NCBI GenBank assembly: GCA_028282805.1
Contig: JANQHD010000016.1
Location: 20,147-84,146 of the forward strand
Origin: Phycisphaeraceae bacterium
GTDB taxonomy: Bacteria; Planctomycetota; Phycisphaerae; Phycisphaerales; Zrk34
Direction of reading: 5' to 3'
Length of the DNA: 64,000 nucleotides
Shown one piece after another: positions 39,020 through 47,818 of the stretch (position 1 is the first letter of the stretch; every line of letters begins with the position of its first letter). The translations under genes and the position numbers were made by a program. The notes under the pieces were generated by a model that was not told where the DNA came from, made no database searches, and saw only the letters and a list, made by a program, of their open reading frames with translations.

Positions 39020-42000
39020 ACCTCGCCGGTTATGCCATTCGACACAAGGCCATCATGCTCGTGCTTGTGATCCTGGTGGCGCTGGGGGGGGTGTTCGCCT
39101 ACGGAAAGCTCGGGCGCCTGGAAGACCCCGAGTTCACGATCAAGGAAGCGGTGATCTTCACGCACTACCCCGGCGCGACCGCCGAGCAGGTCGAGCTGGA
39201 GGTGACCGAACCGATCGAGACGGCCGTCCAGCAGCTCAAGCAATTGAAGGAGGTGCGGTCGATCTCGCGTGCGGGGCTGTCGATCGTCTTCGCGGAGATC
39301 CAGGAGGTCTACGACAAGCAGACGCTGCCGCAGGTCTGGGATGAGTTGCGGCGCAAGGTCGGCCTGGCCGGGCAGGCGCTGCCGCCCGGTTGCCACGCGC
39401 CCGTGGTCAACGACGACTTCGGCGACGTGTACGGCGTTCTGTTCGCGCTGACCGGCGACGGCTATTCGGCGCACGATCTGCGCGAGGTGGCGAAAGACCT
39501 GCGCCGCGAGCTGCTGCTTTGCCGGGACGTCGGCCGGATCGATTTCTGGGGCTTGCAGACCGAGGTTGTGTACATCGAGATCGATCGCGCCAAGCTCGCG
39601 CAACTCGACATCGACCCGTCGGCGATCGTCCGCACCATCCGTCAGCAGAACACGATCACCGAGACCGGCAAGGTCGCCGTGGGATCGGAAGATGTCCGCT
39701 TGCGTGTGACCGGCGACTACACCGACGTGACGGGGTTGGCCGAGCAACTCGTGGCGGGCGGCCCGGGGGGGCGGATGATCCGCCTGAAAGATATCGCCCG
39801 GGTCGAGCGGGGGTACCTCGACCCGCCCGGCGAACTGCTGCAATGGAACGGGCTGCCGGCCGTCGGGATCGGCATCTCCACCGTCTCCGGCGGCGACGTG
39901 ATCGCCATGGGCGACGCCATCACCGAACGGCTGGCGCAGCTGCAACCCCGCCTGCCCGTCGGGATCGAGGTCCACGCGATCGCGCACCAGTCCGAGACGG
40001 TCAAGCGGGCCACCGACGGCTTCGTCGTCAACCTCGTCGCGGCGGTGGCCATCGTCGTGCTGCTGTTGGTCCTGTTCATGGGGCTGCGCGAGGGGTTCGT
40101 CATCGGCGTGGTGCTGTTGCTGACCATCCTGTCGACGTTCCTGTGCATGCACGCGATGGACATCACGCTCCAGCGCATCTCGCTGGGGGCGTTGATCATC
40201 GCGTTGGGCATGCTCGTGGACAACGCCATCGTGGTGGCCGAGGGCATCGTCATCAAGTCCCATCAGGGCGTGGACCGGACCCGGGCGGCGGAGCAGACCG
40301 TGCGCGAGACGCAGTGGCCGTTGCTCGGCGCGACCGGCATCGCGATCCTGGCGTTCGCGGCCATCACGCTGTCCAAGGACATGACCGGCGAATGGCTCAA
40401 GAGCCTGTTCCAGGTCATCTGCATCTCGCTGGGGCTGAGTTGGGTGTTCGCCATCACGGTCACGCCTTACCTGTGCGTCGCGATCCTCCCGGCCGACACC
40501 GGTCACAAGACCGGCCCGCACGACAACCTGTTCTATCGCGCCTACCGGCGGTTCGTCGGGGTGTGCATCGACCGTCGTTGGCTGTCGCTGGCGGCGATCG
40601 TGGCCTTGCTGATGGTCGCGATGTGGGGCTTCGGGTTCGTCAAGCAGGACTTCATGCCCGACATGAACCGCCCGCAGATCACGTTGGACGTGTGGATGCC
40701 CGAAGGCACGCACATCGAACGCACCGCCGACGAGGTGGCGGCCATCAGTGATTACGTGCGCAGCCTCGATGGCGTGGAGGACGTGGCGAGCTTTGTCGGC
40801 CGCGGCCCGCTGCGGTTCCTGCTGACCTACGAACCCGAAATGCCCAACGGCGCCTACGGCCAGCTGTTGGTCAGCCTGGATGATTACCGGAAAATCCCGA
40901 CGCTCCGCTCGCACCTGACCAATTACTTGAACGAGCGCCACCCGAAAGCGATCACGAGCGTCGACGCCTTCAAGCTCGGCCCCGGCGGCGGCGCGGTGGT
41001 CGCCCGGCTCAGCGGCCCGGACGCCGATGTCCTGCGCGCACTCGCGGAGAAGGTCAAGGCGGTCATGTGGGCCCACGACAACACCCGCAGCATCCGCACC
41101 GACTGGGGCCAGCCGGTCAAGGTCCAGGCGGTTCACCTGGCCGACGCGCGAGCGCGCGAGGTCGGCGTCACCCGGCCGGAGCTGTCGCGGTCGCTGGCGA
41201 TGAACTTCTCCGGGACCGCGGTCGGCGTGTACCGCCACGAGGACGACCTGTTGCCCATCATGCTCCGCATGCCCGAAGCGCAACGGCAAGGGATACAGAA
41301 CGTCGCCAACGTCAACGTCTGGAGCGGGGCGCGGCGCGACTGGGTCCCCATCGAGCAGGTCACCGACGGTCAAACCGTTCGATGGGAGACCCCGGTGATC
41401 CACCGCCTCGATCGCATGCGGGTCCTGCGTGTGTCGTGCAAGCAGGTCCACGGCACGACCGACGGCCTGCTGCGGCAACTGCGCCAACCGATCGAAGACA
41501 TCGACCTGCCCGACGGCTACACCCTGGCGTGGGGCGGCGAACACGAAGAGCAGGTCGAAGCCAACACGAAACTCATGTCGAACGTCCCGATCGCGTTCAC
41601 CGCGATGTTCCTGATCACGGTCCTGCTGTTCAACACGCTGCGCCACCCGCTGATCGTCTTCCTCACGCTGCCGCTGGCGGTGATCGGGGTGACCTGTGGG
41701 ATGCTCCTGGCCGACAAGCCGTTCGGGTTCATGGCCATGCTGGGTTTCCTGAGCCTCGCGGGGATGCTGATCAAGAACGTGATCGTGCTGCTCGACCAGA
41801 TCAACCTGGAGCTGGCCGGCGGCAAACAGCCTTACCGCGCCGTGATCGACTCGGCGGCCGGGCGTGTGCGGCCGGTGTGCATGGCGGCTTTTACCACGGT
41901 GCTCGGCATGACGCCGTTGTTGTGGGACGCCTTCTTCGCCCCGATGGCGGTAACGATCATGGGGGGGCTGACCTTCGCCACGGTGCTCACGCTCGTCGTC

Positions 42001-42057
42001 GTGCCCGTGCTGTACAGCACCTTTTTCAGGGTGCGCAAGGAGGAGCCGACCTCATGA
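39016..42057 (+). CDS. RND efflux transporter, AcrB-type permease
   Basis: The 1,013-aa protein has the full RND layout: an N-terminal helix, two large periplasmic loops and two six-helix bundles. The fourth helix has GMLVDNAIVVAEGIVIKSHQ, the usual proton-relay segment with Asp but Asn in the second position. FVKQDFMPDMNRPQITLDVW begins the second loop, and GMLIKNVIVLLDQINLEL and VVPVLYSTFFRV are typical of the C-terminal half. It is the proton-driven pump of a tripartite system with the adaptor before it and the TolC-type gene after it, each overlapping by 4 nt. The substrate cannot be read from sequence. Confidence 0.94.
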   Translation: MNLAGYAIRHKAIMLVLVILVALGGVFAYGKLGRLEDPEFTIKEAVIFTHYPGATAEQVELEVTEPIETAVQQLKQLKEVRSISRAGLSIVFAEIQEVYDKQTLPQVWDELRRKVGLAGQALPPGCHAPVVNDDFGDVYGVLFALTGDGYSAHDLREVAKDLRRELLLCRDVGRIDFWGLQTEVVYIEIDRAKLAQLDIDPSAIVRTIRQQNTITETGKVAVGSEDVRLRVTGDYTDVTGLAEQLVAGGPGGRMIRLKDIARVERGYLDPPGELLQWNGLPAVGIGISTVSGGDVIAMGDAITERLAQLQPRLPVGIEVHAIAHQSETVKRATDGFVVNLVAAVAIVVLLLVLFMGLREGFVIGVVLLLTILSTFLCMHAMDITLQRISLGALIIALGMLVDNAIVVAEGIVIKSHQGVDRTRAAEQTVRETQWPLLGATGIAILAFAAITLSKDMTGEWLKSLFQVICISLGLSWVFAITVTPYLCVAILPADTGHKTGPHDNLFYRAYRRFVGVCIDRRWLSLAAIVALLMVAMWGFGFVKQDFMPDMNRPQITLDVWMPEGTHIERTADEVAAISDYVRSLDGVEDVASFVGRGPLRFLLTYEPEMPNGAYGQLLVSLDDYRKIPTLRSHLTNYLNERHPKAITSVDAFKLGPGGGAVVARLSGPDADVLRALAEKVKAVMWAHDNTRSIRTDWGQPVKVQAVHLADARAREVGVTRPELSRSLAMNFSGTAVGVYRHEDDLLPIMLRMPEAQRQGIQNVANVNVWSGARRDWVPIEQVTDGQTVRWETPVIHRLDRMRVLRVSCKQVHGTTDGLLRQLRQPIEDIDLPDGYTLAWGGEHEEQVEANTKLMSNVPIAFTAMFLITVLLFNTLRHPLIVFLTLPLAVIGVTCGMLLADKPFGFMAMLGFLSLAGMLIKNVIVLLDQINLELAGGKQPYRAVIDSAAGRVRPVCMAAFTTVLGMTPLLWDAFFAPMAVTIMGGLTFATVLTLVVVPVLYSTFFRVRKEEPTS

Positions 42058-43526
42058 AACGCCGACAGAAAATGGTCGCCTGCGCCCTGGTGGTTTGTCT
42101 TGGCCCGATGGGCTGCGTCTCGAAACAGGAGGTGCGGAGGGCCATCAGCTCCGCGCGCGTGCAGGCTTACCACCAGTGGGAACGGGCCCGGGAGGAACCC
42201 GACCAGCAGGAGCCCCGCCTGGACGGCCGGCTGTCGCTCGAGGATGCGCTGAAGCTGTCGTTGGTGCACAACAAGTCGCTGCAGGCGGTCGTGCAGGAGC
42301 GCGACGTCGCGCGTGGGCGCGTCTTGTCATCGCACAGCGGCCTGTTGCCGACCGTGTCTTTGCTCGGTTCGTACACGCGCCACGACGACGACGCGTACGA
42401 CAAGCACGCCATGGGCGCGTTGGACGAATACGCCGCGGGCATCAAGGTGACGCAACCCATCTTCCGGGGCGGCGCCACCGTGGCCGAGCTCAGGTCGGCC
42501 CAGCTGTTCGCTTGCTACAGCGACGAGCGGGTGCGTCGGCAGACCGAAACAACCCTGTACGATGTCACGTCCGGCTACTACCGCGTCTTGCTCGCGCAGC
42601 AACTGCTCGAGGTGACCCGGGACGCCGTGACGTCCGCCGAGGCCTACCTGACCGAGGTGTCGCGCAAGCGGGAAAGCGGGGCGGCCACCGAATACCACGT
42701 GCTCCGCGCCCGCGTGGACGTGTCCTTGTACCAGGCGCAGATGATCCAGCAGCGCAACGCGCTGAACCTGGCCACCACGCGGCTGCTGAAAGACATGGGC
42801 GTTCACCAGGAAAGCGCCATCGAACTGTCGGGCCAGCTCGTGTACCACCCCGTCCGGCCCGAGTTCCAGCGGTCGGTCGAGTTGGCGTTTTACAACCGCC
42901 CGGATTTGGGGCAGGCCCAGGCCAACGTGCACATGAGCGAAGAGGCGATACGCGTGGCGGCCAGCCGTTACTGGCCACAGGTCAACGCGTTCGCGACCGG
43001 CGGCTTGTCTCGCCCCGAGCCGCACGCGTCGATGCATGATGAATGGGATTCACACGCCTCGGCCGGGATATCCGTTGAACTGCCGTTGTTCGACGGCCTC
43101 CAACGGGAAGGCCAGCTGGTCGAAAGTAAGGCGCTGCTGCGCAAACGGCAGTTCGAGTTGCTCGACGTCCAAGAGCAGGCCGTGTTGCAGGTCCGCCAGG
43201 CGATCCTGAGCCTGCGCGATGCGGAACAGTTCGTCGAGTCTCAACAGATGAACCTCCAACTCGCCACGGAAGGGCTTCGCCTGGCGGAGGTCGGGTACCG
43301 CAACGGCGTGAACACGGAGATCGATGTCACCGATGCCCGTTCGTCGCTGACCCGTGCGAAGGGTTTTTATTACCAGGCCATCCACGACCACGCGATCGCC
43401 AGGCTGCTGTTGCAGAAGTCGACCGGCGTGTTGGCCCCGACCGACTCACTTGAGGTGAGCTTGACCGGGGGTTTGTCCCCCGAGCCATCCGCACCCGTTG
43501 AGCCCGAACATGAACAACACCCATGA
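42054..43526 (+). CDS. TolC-family outer-membrane efflux duct
   Basis: ATG 42054 overlaps the pump stop (ATGA) and has AGGAGG 8 nt upstream. The 490-aa protein has a lipoprotein-type signal with Cys21 (CLGPMGC) and two OEP repeats. The first repeat includes LSLEDALKLSLVHNKSLQAV and the second FYNRPDLGQAQANVHMSEEA, with long coiled-coil helices between. NG-containing turns such as GVNTEIDVTDARSSLTRAKG are typical near the C-terminus. It completes a MarR-controlled tripartite pump. Confidence 0.92.
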   Translation: MKRRQKMVACALVVCLGPMGCVSKQEVRRAISSARVQAYHQWERAREEPDQQEPRLDGRLSLEDALKLSLVHNKSLQAVVQERDVARGRVLSSHSGLLPTVSLLGSYTRHDDDAYDKHAMGALDEYAAGIKVTQPIFRGGATVAELRSAQLFACYSDERVRRQTETTLYDVTSGYYRVLLAQQLLEVTRDAVTSAEAYLTEVSRKRESGAATEYHVLRARVDVSLYQAQMIQQRNALNLATTRLLKDMGVHQESAIELSGQLVYHPVRPEFQRSVELAFYNRPDLGQAQANVHMSEEAIRVAASRYWPQVNAFATGGLSRPEPHASMHDEWDSHASAGISVELPLFDGLQREGQLVESKALLRKRQFELLDVQEQAVLQVRQAILSLRDAEQFVESQQMNLQLATEGLRLAEVGYRNGVNTEIDVTDARSSLTRAKGFYYQAIHDHAIARLLLQKSTGVLAPTDSLEVSLTGGLSPEPSAPVEPEHEQHP

Positions 43527-43542
43527 ACGCAACTGCCGCAAG

Positions 43543-43566
43543 CTCCCGCGGGAATCGTTGCGGGAG
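43543..43566 (+). promoter_or_regulatory. Hairpin in the leader of the permease gene
   Basis: CTCCCGC (43543-43549) pairs with GCGGGAG (43560-43566) between the TolC-type and permease genes. It could limit read-through or stabilise the upstream message; there is no T-tract. Confidence 0.3.
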
Positions 43567-43620
43567 GGTTCGGCTGGCGTCACAACGAACGATCATCGAT
43601 GCAAGCGAGGTAACCCGAGA

Positions 43621-44124
43621 ATGAACCCGATGCTGATCCCCACCCTTGTCATGGGGGTCGTGGCCGTGGGCCTCGTCCTGTACGCACACCGGCAGGGCGT
43701 GCACGTCCAGGGTTTCAAACAGACTTACAAGATGGTCTTGCAGATCCTCCCCGTGGTGGCCTGCGCGCTCGTCGTGGCGGGCATGCTCCAGGTGCTCATC
43801 TCACCGGCGTGGTGCTCGAAGTGGATCGGCACGGCCTCGGGGTTCAGGGGGATTATCATCGGCACGGTGGCCGGTTGCCTGGCGCCCGGCGGCACGCTGG
43901 TCACCCTGCCGATCGCCGCCGCGTTGCTGCGCTCCGGCGCCGGGATCGGGACCATGGTGGCCTTCATGACGTCGTGGTCGTGCTGGATGGCCATGCGGCT
44001 GCCGATCGAAGTCGGCATCCTGGGTTGGAAGTTCACCCTGGTCAGGCTCGTATCCACGGCGGTGCTGCCCGTCCTCGCCGGCTTGATCGCCCACGTGTTG
44101 TTCGCTGAAGTCGAGGCGTTCTGA
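43621..44124 (+). CDS. Small permease of the COG0701/DUF318 (YraQ-ArsP-like) type
   Basis: The 167-aa protein has five probable membrane helices and looks like one half of the usual two-part permease: TVAGCLAPGGTLVTLPIAAA and FMTSWSCWMAMRLPIEVGIL are characteristic conserved loops and helices. Three cysteines sit in or next to membrane segments. Family members include ArsP, which exports trivalent organoarsenicals, but many have no known substrate. A half-length protein would need to dimerise. It lies between the efflux duct gene and a methyltransferase on the same strand. ATG 43621 starts the membrane domain directly. Confidence 0.75.
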   Translation: MNPMLIPTLVMGVVAVGLVLYAHRQGVHVQGFKQTYKMVLQILPVVACALVVAGMLQVLISPAWCSKWIGTASGFRGIIIGTVAGCLAPGGTLVTLPIAAALLRSGAGIGTMVAFMTSWSCWMAMRLPIEVGILGWKFTLVRLVSTAVLPVLAGLIAHVLFAEVEAF

Positions 44125-44189
44125 ATGGAAATCGGATTGCCTCACACCGCCGACCCGCTCACCACCCTAACCACCAAAGAAGGTGTCTG

Positions 44190-45200
44190 ATGAAGATTGC
44201 CAAACCCACACACAGTTACGAGCCACTGGAAACCGCGCTCCTGGGAGGGCTCGTGACCGGCGTAATCGTCGAGTCGATTCGCTTGAGAGTGTATGACTTG
44301 CTGGAAACGCCCCACACCGTGGACGAGCTGGCGGTCGCGCTCGGCACCGACCGGGTTGCCACCCAGACCCTTTTGGACCTGCTGGTTTGCAGGGGTTTGA
44401 TCGATCGCCACTGCGGCACGTACACCAACACGCCGCTGGCGTCGGAGTTTCTCGTCAGCACCTCCCCGTTCTACCAAGGCCAGGCGATCGAACTGCACCA
44501 GGCGAGCTACGACTACGTGACGAGCAACCTGCCGGACCTGCTCAAACAACCCGGCCAAGCCCGCTGCCAGATCAGGCGGAAGTTCGCCTCGGACAAGGCG
44601 CTCGAAGGCGTCGCGCAACACGCCATGCGGGGCAGCCTTCAGGACGCCGTCGAGTTCATCGCGGCGCTGCCGGGCTTTACCGTGATGAGGCGGATGTGCG
44701 ACGTCGGCGGCAACCACGGCCGCTACGCCACGGCGCTGCTCGATCGCAACCCGATGCTGTCGGCCCAACTCGTTGACCTGCCGAACGTGGTCGACGTCGT
44801 CAAGGCTTACTGCCGCGACGCCGAGAACGCAGACCGGCTGACCGTGCTGCCGATCGATTTGAAAACGGACACGCTGCCGCGCAACGACTACGACCTGGTG
44901 CTGGTGTCGCACGTGTTGCAGATATTCAGAGACACGCTCGACGAGACCATCCAACGGATCGCCGCAAGCGTGGCGCCCGGCGGCTGGTTCGTCTCGCACC
45001 ACATGAACCCCGACGGCGGGGCCGCCCCCGGCACCAAGGCCACGCTGGACTTCATGTACCACGCCATGGCGAAGGTCGACCACTTCATCCACCGCGACGA
45101 ACTGGAACGCGCACTCAAGCGCGCGGGCTTCACAAGGTTCATCCCCGGCAGCACGGGGCCCGGAGACATCAACCTGATCCTGGCGGCGCAGAAAAACTAG
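44190..45200 (+). CDS. SAM-dependent methyltransferase, O-methyltransferase family 2 type
   Basis: The 336-aa protein has an N-terminal winged-helix dimerisation domain (about 12-95: YDLLETPHTVDELAVALGTD) and a Rossmann methyltransferase domain. Motif I is CDVGGNHGRYATALLDRNP (residues 170-188), followed by VDLPNVVDVVKAY and YDLVLVSHVLQIFRD. This is the layout of small-molecule O-methyltransferases acting on hydroxylated natural products; metal methyltransferases are not excluded. GAAGGTG upstream gives a reasonable ribosome site. It is the last gene of the marR-efflux-permease series, so modification and export of the same compound is plausible. Confidence 0.85.
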   Translation: MKIAKPTHSYEPLETALLGGLVTGVIVESIRLRVYDLLETPHTVDELAVALGTDRVATQTLLDLLVCRGLIDRHCGTYTNTPLASEFLVSTSPFYQGQAIELHQASYDYVTSNLPDLLKQPGQARCQIRRKFASDKALEGVAQHAMRGSLQDAVEFIAALPGFTVMRRMCDVGGNHGRYATALLDRNPMLSAQLVDLPNVVDVVKAYCRDAENADRLTVLPIDLKTDTLPRNDYDLVLVSHVLQIFRDTLDETIQRIAASVAPGGWFVSHHMNPDGGAAPGTKATLDFMYHAMAKVDHFIHRDELERALKRAGFTRFIPGSTGPGDINLILAAQKN

Positions 45201-45552
45201 AGGCGGATACTTCCCGATCCGTCATATCCGAGTTGACTGCCGGGCGTCGCCGACGCTTACGCCCTGGCGGCGGAGAGTGTTGGCCTCTGTCCACATGCAT
45301 GATGCGTCTTCGATCGGCGCTGACGATGGAGGACCGAGGATTCAGTGGGCGTTTACCGCAGTGTTCACGGCTACGCTTGAGGGCAATGGGGTGGTCAAGA
45401 ATCAAGAAACGCCCGCAAGGCACAGTGATTCAGCAGTTTGCGATCGCTTCAAATTCGTAACGGAGACCTCAGGACACCATTCGAACTTTTTATCGCGAGT
45501 TGTGATTCAGTACCACAATCAAACAAGCTTGATAATGCCTTATGATCAGTCA
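45201..45552. other. Intergenic boundary of the low-GC island
   Basis: No gene, tRNA or strong hairpin was seen in this 352-nt stretch. Base composition falls from GC-rich at its left end to AT-rich at its right end, so the left boundary of the inserted island probably lies here. No copy of the tRNA-Ser end was found. Confidence 0.45.
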
Positions 45553-46302
45553 TTATACTTTGGAGAGTTGGGTATCAAAGTAGTAGTCCTTGCCGTTGAC
45601 GCATGCGGTGAAGTCGCCTGTTGTCTCGAACCTCACCCGTCTGCCACGAGGAGGATGGTATGATTCGGTGAAGCGATCGTTGGAGATATAGATGTATTGG
45701 GGATCAATCTTCTGAAAGCTGATTGGGCTCTCGACGCGATCGATGTCTTCAGATGATAAGGACTCTGTTATCTCGTATAGCCTTGAGGTAATTTCATCTT
45801 CGTTGGGCTTCGAGTAGGTGGGGGGCGATGTAACCCGGTCTCTCATCGGTGATAAAGAAGTGTGGCTCTGTTTGGACTTAATGTCTTCCTCTGTCTTGTT
45901 CAAATAATTATTGAATGTTGCGTAGACCAAGAAGGTGACAAAGCCAATCACGATATATCGCCATATCTGCTCATTGACCATGCCAACGATGACGAGGAAT
46001 ACACTGAAAAGGATCATCCAGTAGTGGATCTGATTGTCCCAGAGCCACCACAGGCTTTCGCGTGAAAATAGATAGAGTCCTAAGTGGCCGAGGAAGACAA
46101 CAAGAAAAACCCACCAGTACTTATCAATGAAATCTACCAGTGCGTTCGCACCACCGCGGATCCATTCACCGATTTGGCTGAGAGAGTTGGACAAGGCAAT
46201 CGGGATGAACCCGATCAGAAGAGTGAGCGTCAGAAAGACACTCAGTTGGCTTAGTATGCGTACATGGTCCGACAAACCAAGTCCCCCTAAGAATCCAGCC
46301 AC
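45553..46302 (-). CDS. Unknown four-helix membrane protein
   Basis: The 249-aa protein has about four membrane helices in its first 140 residues (for example FLTLTLLIGFIPIALS, WVFLVVFLGHLGLYLF, WMILFSVFLVIVGMV). A polar, Ser/Glu-rich cytosolic tail of about 110 residues follows. I do not recognise a family. The GTG start at 46302 lies 16 nt inside the 3' end of the TraG-like gene, so the two are probably translated together. Codon use is AT-richer than the chromosome around it, consistent with acquisition. Confidence 0.65.
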   Translation of the reverse strand: MAGFLGGLGLSDHVRILSQLSVFLTLTLLIGFIPIALSNSLSQIGEWIRGGANALVDFIDKYWWVFLVVFLGHLGLYLFSRESLWWLWDNQIHYWMILFSVFLVIVGMVNEQIWRYIVIGFVTFLVYATFNNYLNKTEEDIKSKQSHTSLSPMRDRVTSPPTYSKPNEDEITSRLYEITESLSSEDIDRVESPISFQKIDPQYIYISNDRFTESYHPPRGRRVRFETTGDFTACVNGKDYYFDTQLSKV

Positions 46303-47267
46303 CGGCGAAGTCGATCTTCGACTTCCTTACGCGGTCGCCCGTATCGCTGCCCGGAACGTTCCATGATGGTGCTTTGTCCCCCAAAGCGTTTGAGGTCGAA
46401 TTGAACCGTTCGCCCGGTGAACGGTTGATAGGATTCTCCATCAATCAGGGGCTTCACGCAAATCCGGTGGTTCCCCAGTTCAGTAAAGGCCCGGGGGCTC
46501 AGGTCGCAGTCAAACTCCTGGGCCAGAGTAGCCGCATCCGACCCGCCGACCCGGAATGAGATCAGGGTGCCGGCGTTGCCGAAGACCGCGTGGCGGATGA
46601 CCTCCCGCAGATACCGCTTGTCGTACTGTTCAAACTCGTTGACCCAGAACGACCGGACGGCGGGGTCTTCAATCTGCCGGACGACCCACTGTCTGTATGC
46701 AACGTCAAAGAGCATCCGGTGAATACCTAGGATGCTCGTATTCTCACAGTCCAGCAGTGCGGCCGCCGCAGCGTAGAGAATGTATTCCAAGCGAGGCCCC
46801 CACGAATCACGCCAGATGCTCTTGAAGGCACTGACGATGCCTGATGCCGCTAGGTGCCGATGCTCTGGGGGCACATTCCGAAGCAGATTGAAGGAGACGG
46901 GATGGTCATAGTCGGTGGGATTGAAATACACCACGTCATCCCTGCGGTGGGGCGGGATGTAGTCTAAGAGGCCCTGGGCCAGGTCACCGTGAGGATCGAG
47001 TACGCCAACACCACGACCGGTCAAGATGTCTTGAATGATGAGGTTGTGTAGGAGCGTGGTTTTACCCGTACCGGTTTTACCGACCACGTAGACGTGGCGT
47101 TGTCGGTCGGATTGCTGAATGCCGAACGGTTTCTCGTAGCCGTTCTGCATCCGCATCCCAATGTATGCAAGGTGCTCATCTCCCATATGTCCCAAGCAAA
47201 CTTCTACTCCGGCGGGAAAGTTGACAACCCGTACACGACCAACAGTGTTGGTCGTGATTAACTGCAA
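46287..47267 (-). CDS. TraG/VirD4-like DNA-transfer ATPase with internal deletion
   Basis: The 326-aa product starts with a perfect Walker A (GKTGTGKT, residues 63-70) and LDPHGDLAQGLLDYIP, then FNPTDYDHPVSFNLL and RDSWGPRLEYIL, all typical of the type IV secretion coupling-protein-like family. After YDKRYLREVI (residue 224) it jumps to RHAVFGNAGTLISFRVGGSD, which in full-length relatives as I recall them lies roughly 120 residues further on, beyond the Walker B/DEFQNF segment. So an in-frame deletion has removed Walker B. The N-terminus also looks short and the only starts are TTG 47267 or a later ATG. It is probably inactive as an ATPase. Confidence 0.75.
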   Translation of the reverse strand: MQLITTNTVGRVRVVNFPAGVEVCLGHMGDEHLAYIGMRMQNGYEKPFGIQQSDRQRHVYVVGKTGTGKTTLLHNLIIQDILTGRGVGVLDPHGDLAQGLLDYIPPHRRDDVVYFNPTDYDHPVSFNLLRNVPPEHRHLAASGIVSAFKSIWRDSWGPRLEYILYAAAAALLDCENTSILGIHRMLFDVAYRQWVVRQIEDPAVRSFWVNEFEQYDKRYLREVIRHAVFGNAGTLISFRVGGSDAATLAQEFDCDLSPRAFTELGNHRICVKPLIDGESYQPFTGRTVQFDLKRFGGQSTIMERSGQRYGRPRKEVEDRLRRWLDS

Positions 47268-47499
47268 ACAGTATGTTTTGCTGAGCCGTTAAGGTAATAG
47301 AAGCTTGATTGGAAATCCGAACACCAACGTGCTCGGACCCAACACATTATATCGCACCATTGCTATCCACAGAGCAACGCCCAATGGCCGTTGCCTCACT
47401 GTGGTATGATGTTTCTAGTTCAGTCTAAAGCCCGAACGGATTCGCATTCGCGAATAACTTTTTCTCATCGTGCCCGTTGAATTTCGATTTTCATTTCGA

Positions 47500-47584
47500 G
47501 GCGGTGTCAACCGCCGAGAGCCGGACGGTTGGCCATGGCACCGAGACCCGCGTGAGCGGGGCGAGGTGTGGAAGCAGACAACCG
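47500..47584 (+). other. Structured non-coding stretch, possible ncRNA
   Basis: Two nested structures are visible. The first is a hairpin GGCGGT-gtca-ACCGCC (47500-47515). The second has an outer stem CGGTTG (47526-47531) with CAACCG (47579-47584), enclosing CACC/GGTG (47539-47542 with 47565-47568) and CCCGC/GCGGG (47547-47551 with 47556-47560) closed by a GTGA loop, which is a GNRA tetraloop. The region has no plausible ORF. It may be an RNA or a recombination or transfer site; the strand is not determined. Confidence 0.4.
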
Positions 47585-47658
47585 GACGGAGTCGGGGCCA
47601 AAATCTAATTCAAAATATTCATAACGTGTTGTCATTCAAGGCTGAATGACGAACCGTA

Positions 47659-47750
47659 CCCTTCCCCGGCCCGGGAAGGGGTCGGGGATACCCATCAAGG
47701 ACAGATTGTCCTTTAGATGAGCTCGTCAGCATCCCACTGCCAGGTGGGAT
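47659..47750. other. Cluster of three perfect hairpins
   Basis: Three perfect inverted repeats lie within 92 nt: CCCTTCCC/GGGAAGGG (47659-47680, 6-nt loop), AAGGACA/TGTCCTT (47697-47713, 3-nt loop) and ATCCCAC/GTGGGAT (47731-47750, 6-nt loop). They precede the 47819 membrane-protein gene. The remaining sequence between 47268 and 47803 shows no gene. Confidence 0.6.
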
Positions 47751-47818
47751 TAGCCTCAAAAAACGAGAGAATTTCGTGATACACTGATACCTTTCCAATC
47801 TACGTGGAGTTAATACTT

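Noticed and set aside
38653..41646. A 997-codon minus-strand frame opposite the RND pump
   Set aside because: Antisense shadow; composition is Asp/Arg/His/Gln-rich with no domain, and the plus strand encodes a complete pump.
43621..45200. Naming the permease and methyltransferase as ArsP and ArsM
   Set aside because: The permease is half-length and the methyltransferase is of the O-methyltransferase family without ArsM's conserved cysteines; no ArsR-type regulator is present.
47500..47584. Group II intron domain V
   Set aside because: The GAGCCG-like start and GNRA loop are suggestive, but the 34-nt domain V layout with its AGC triad is absent and no reverse transcriptase is nearby.
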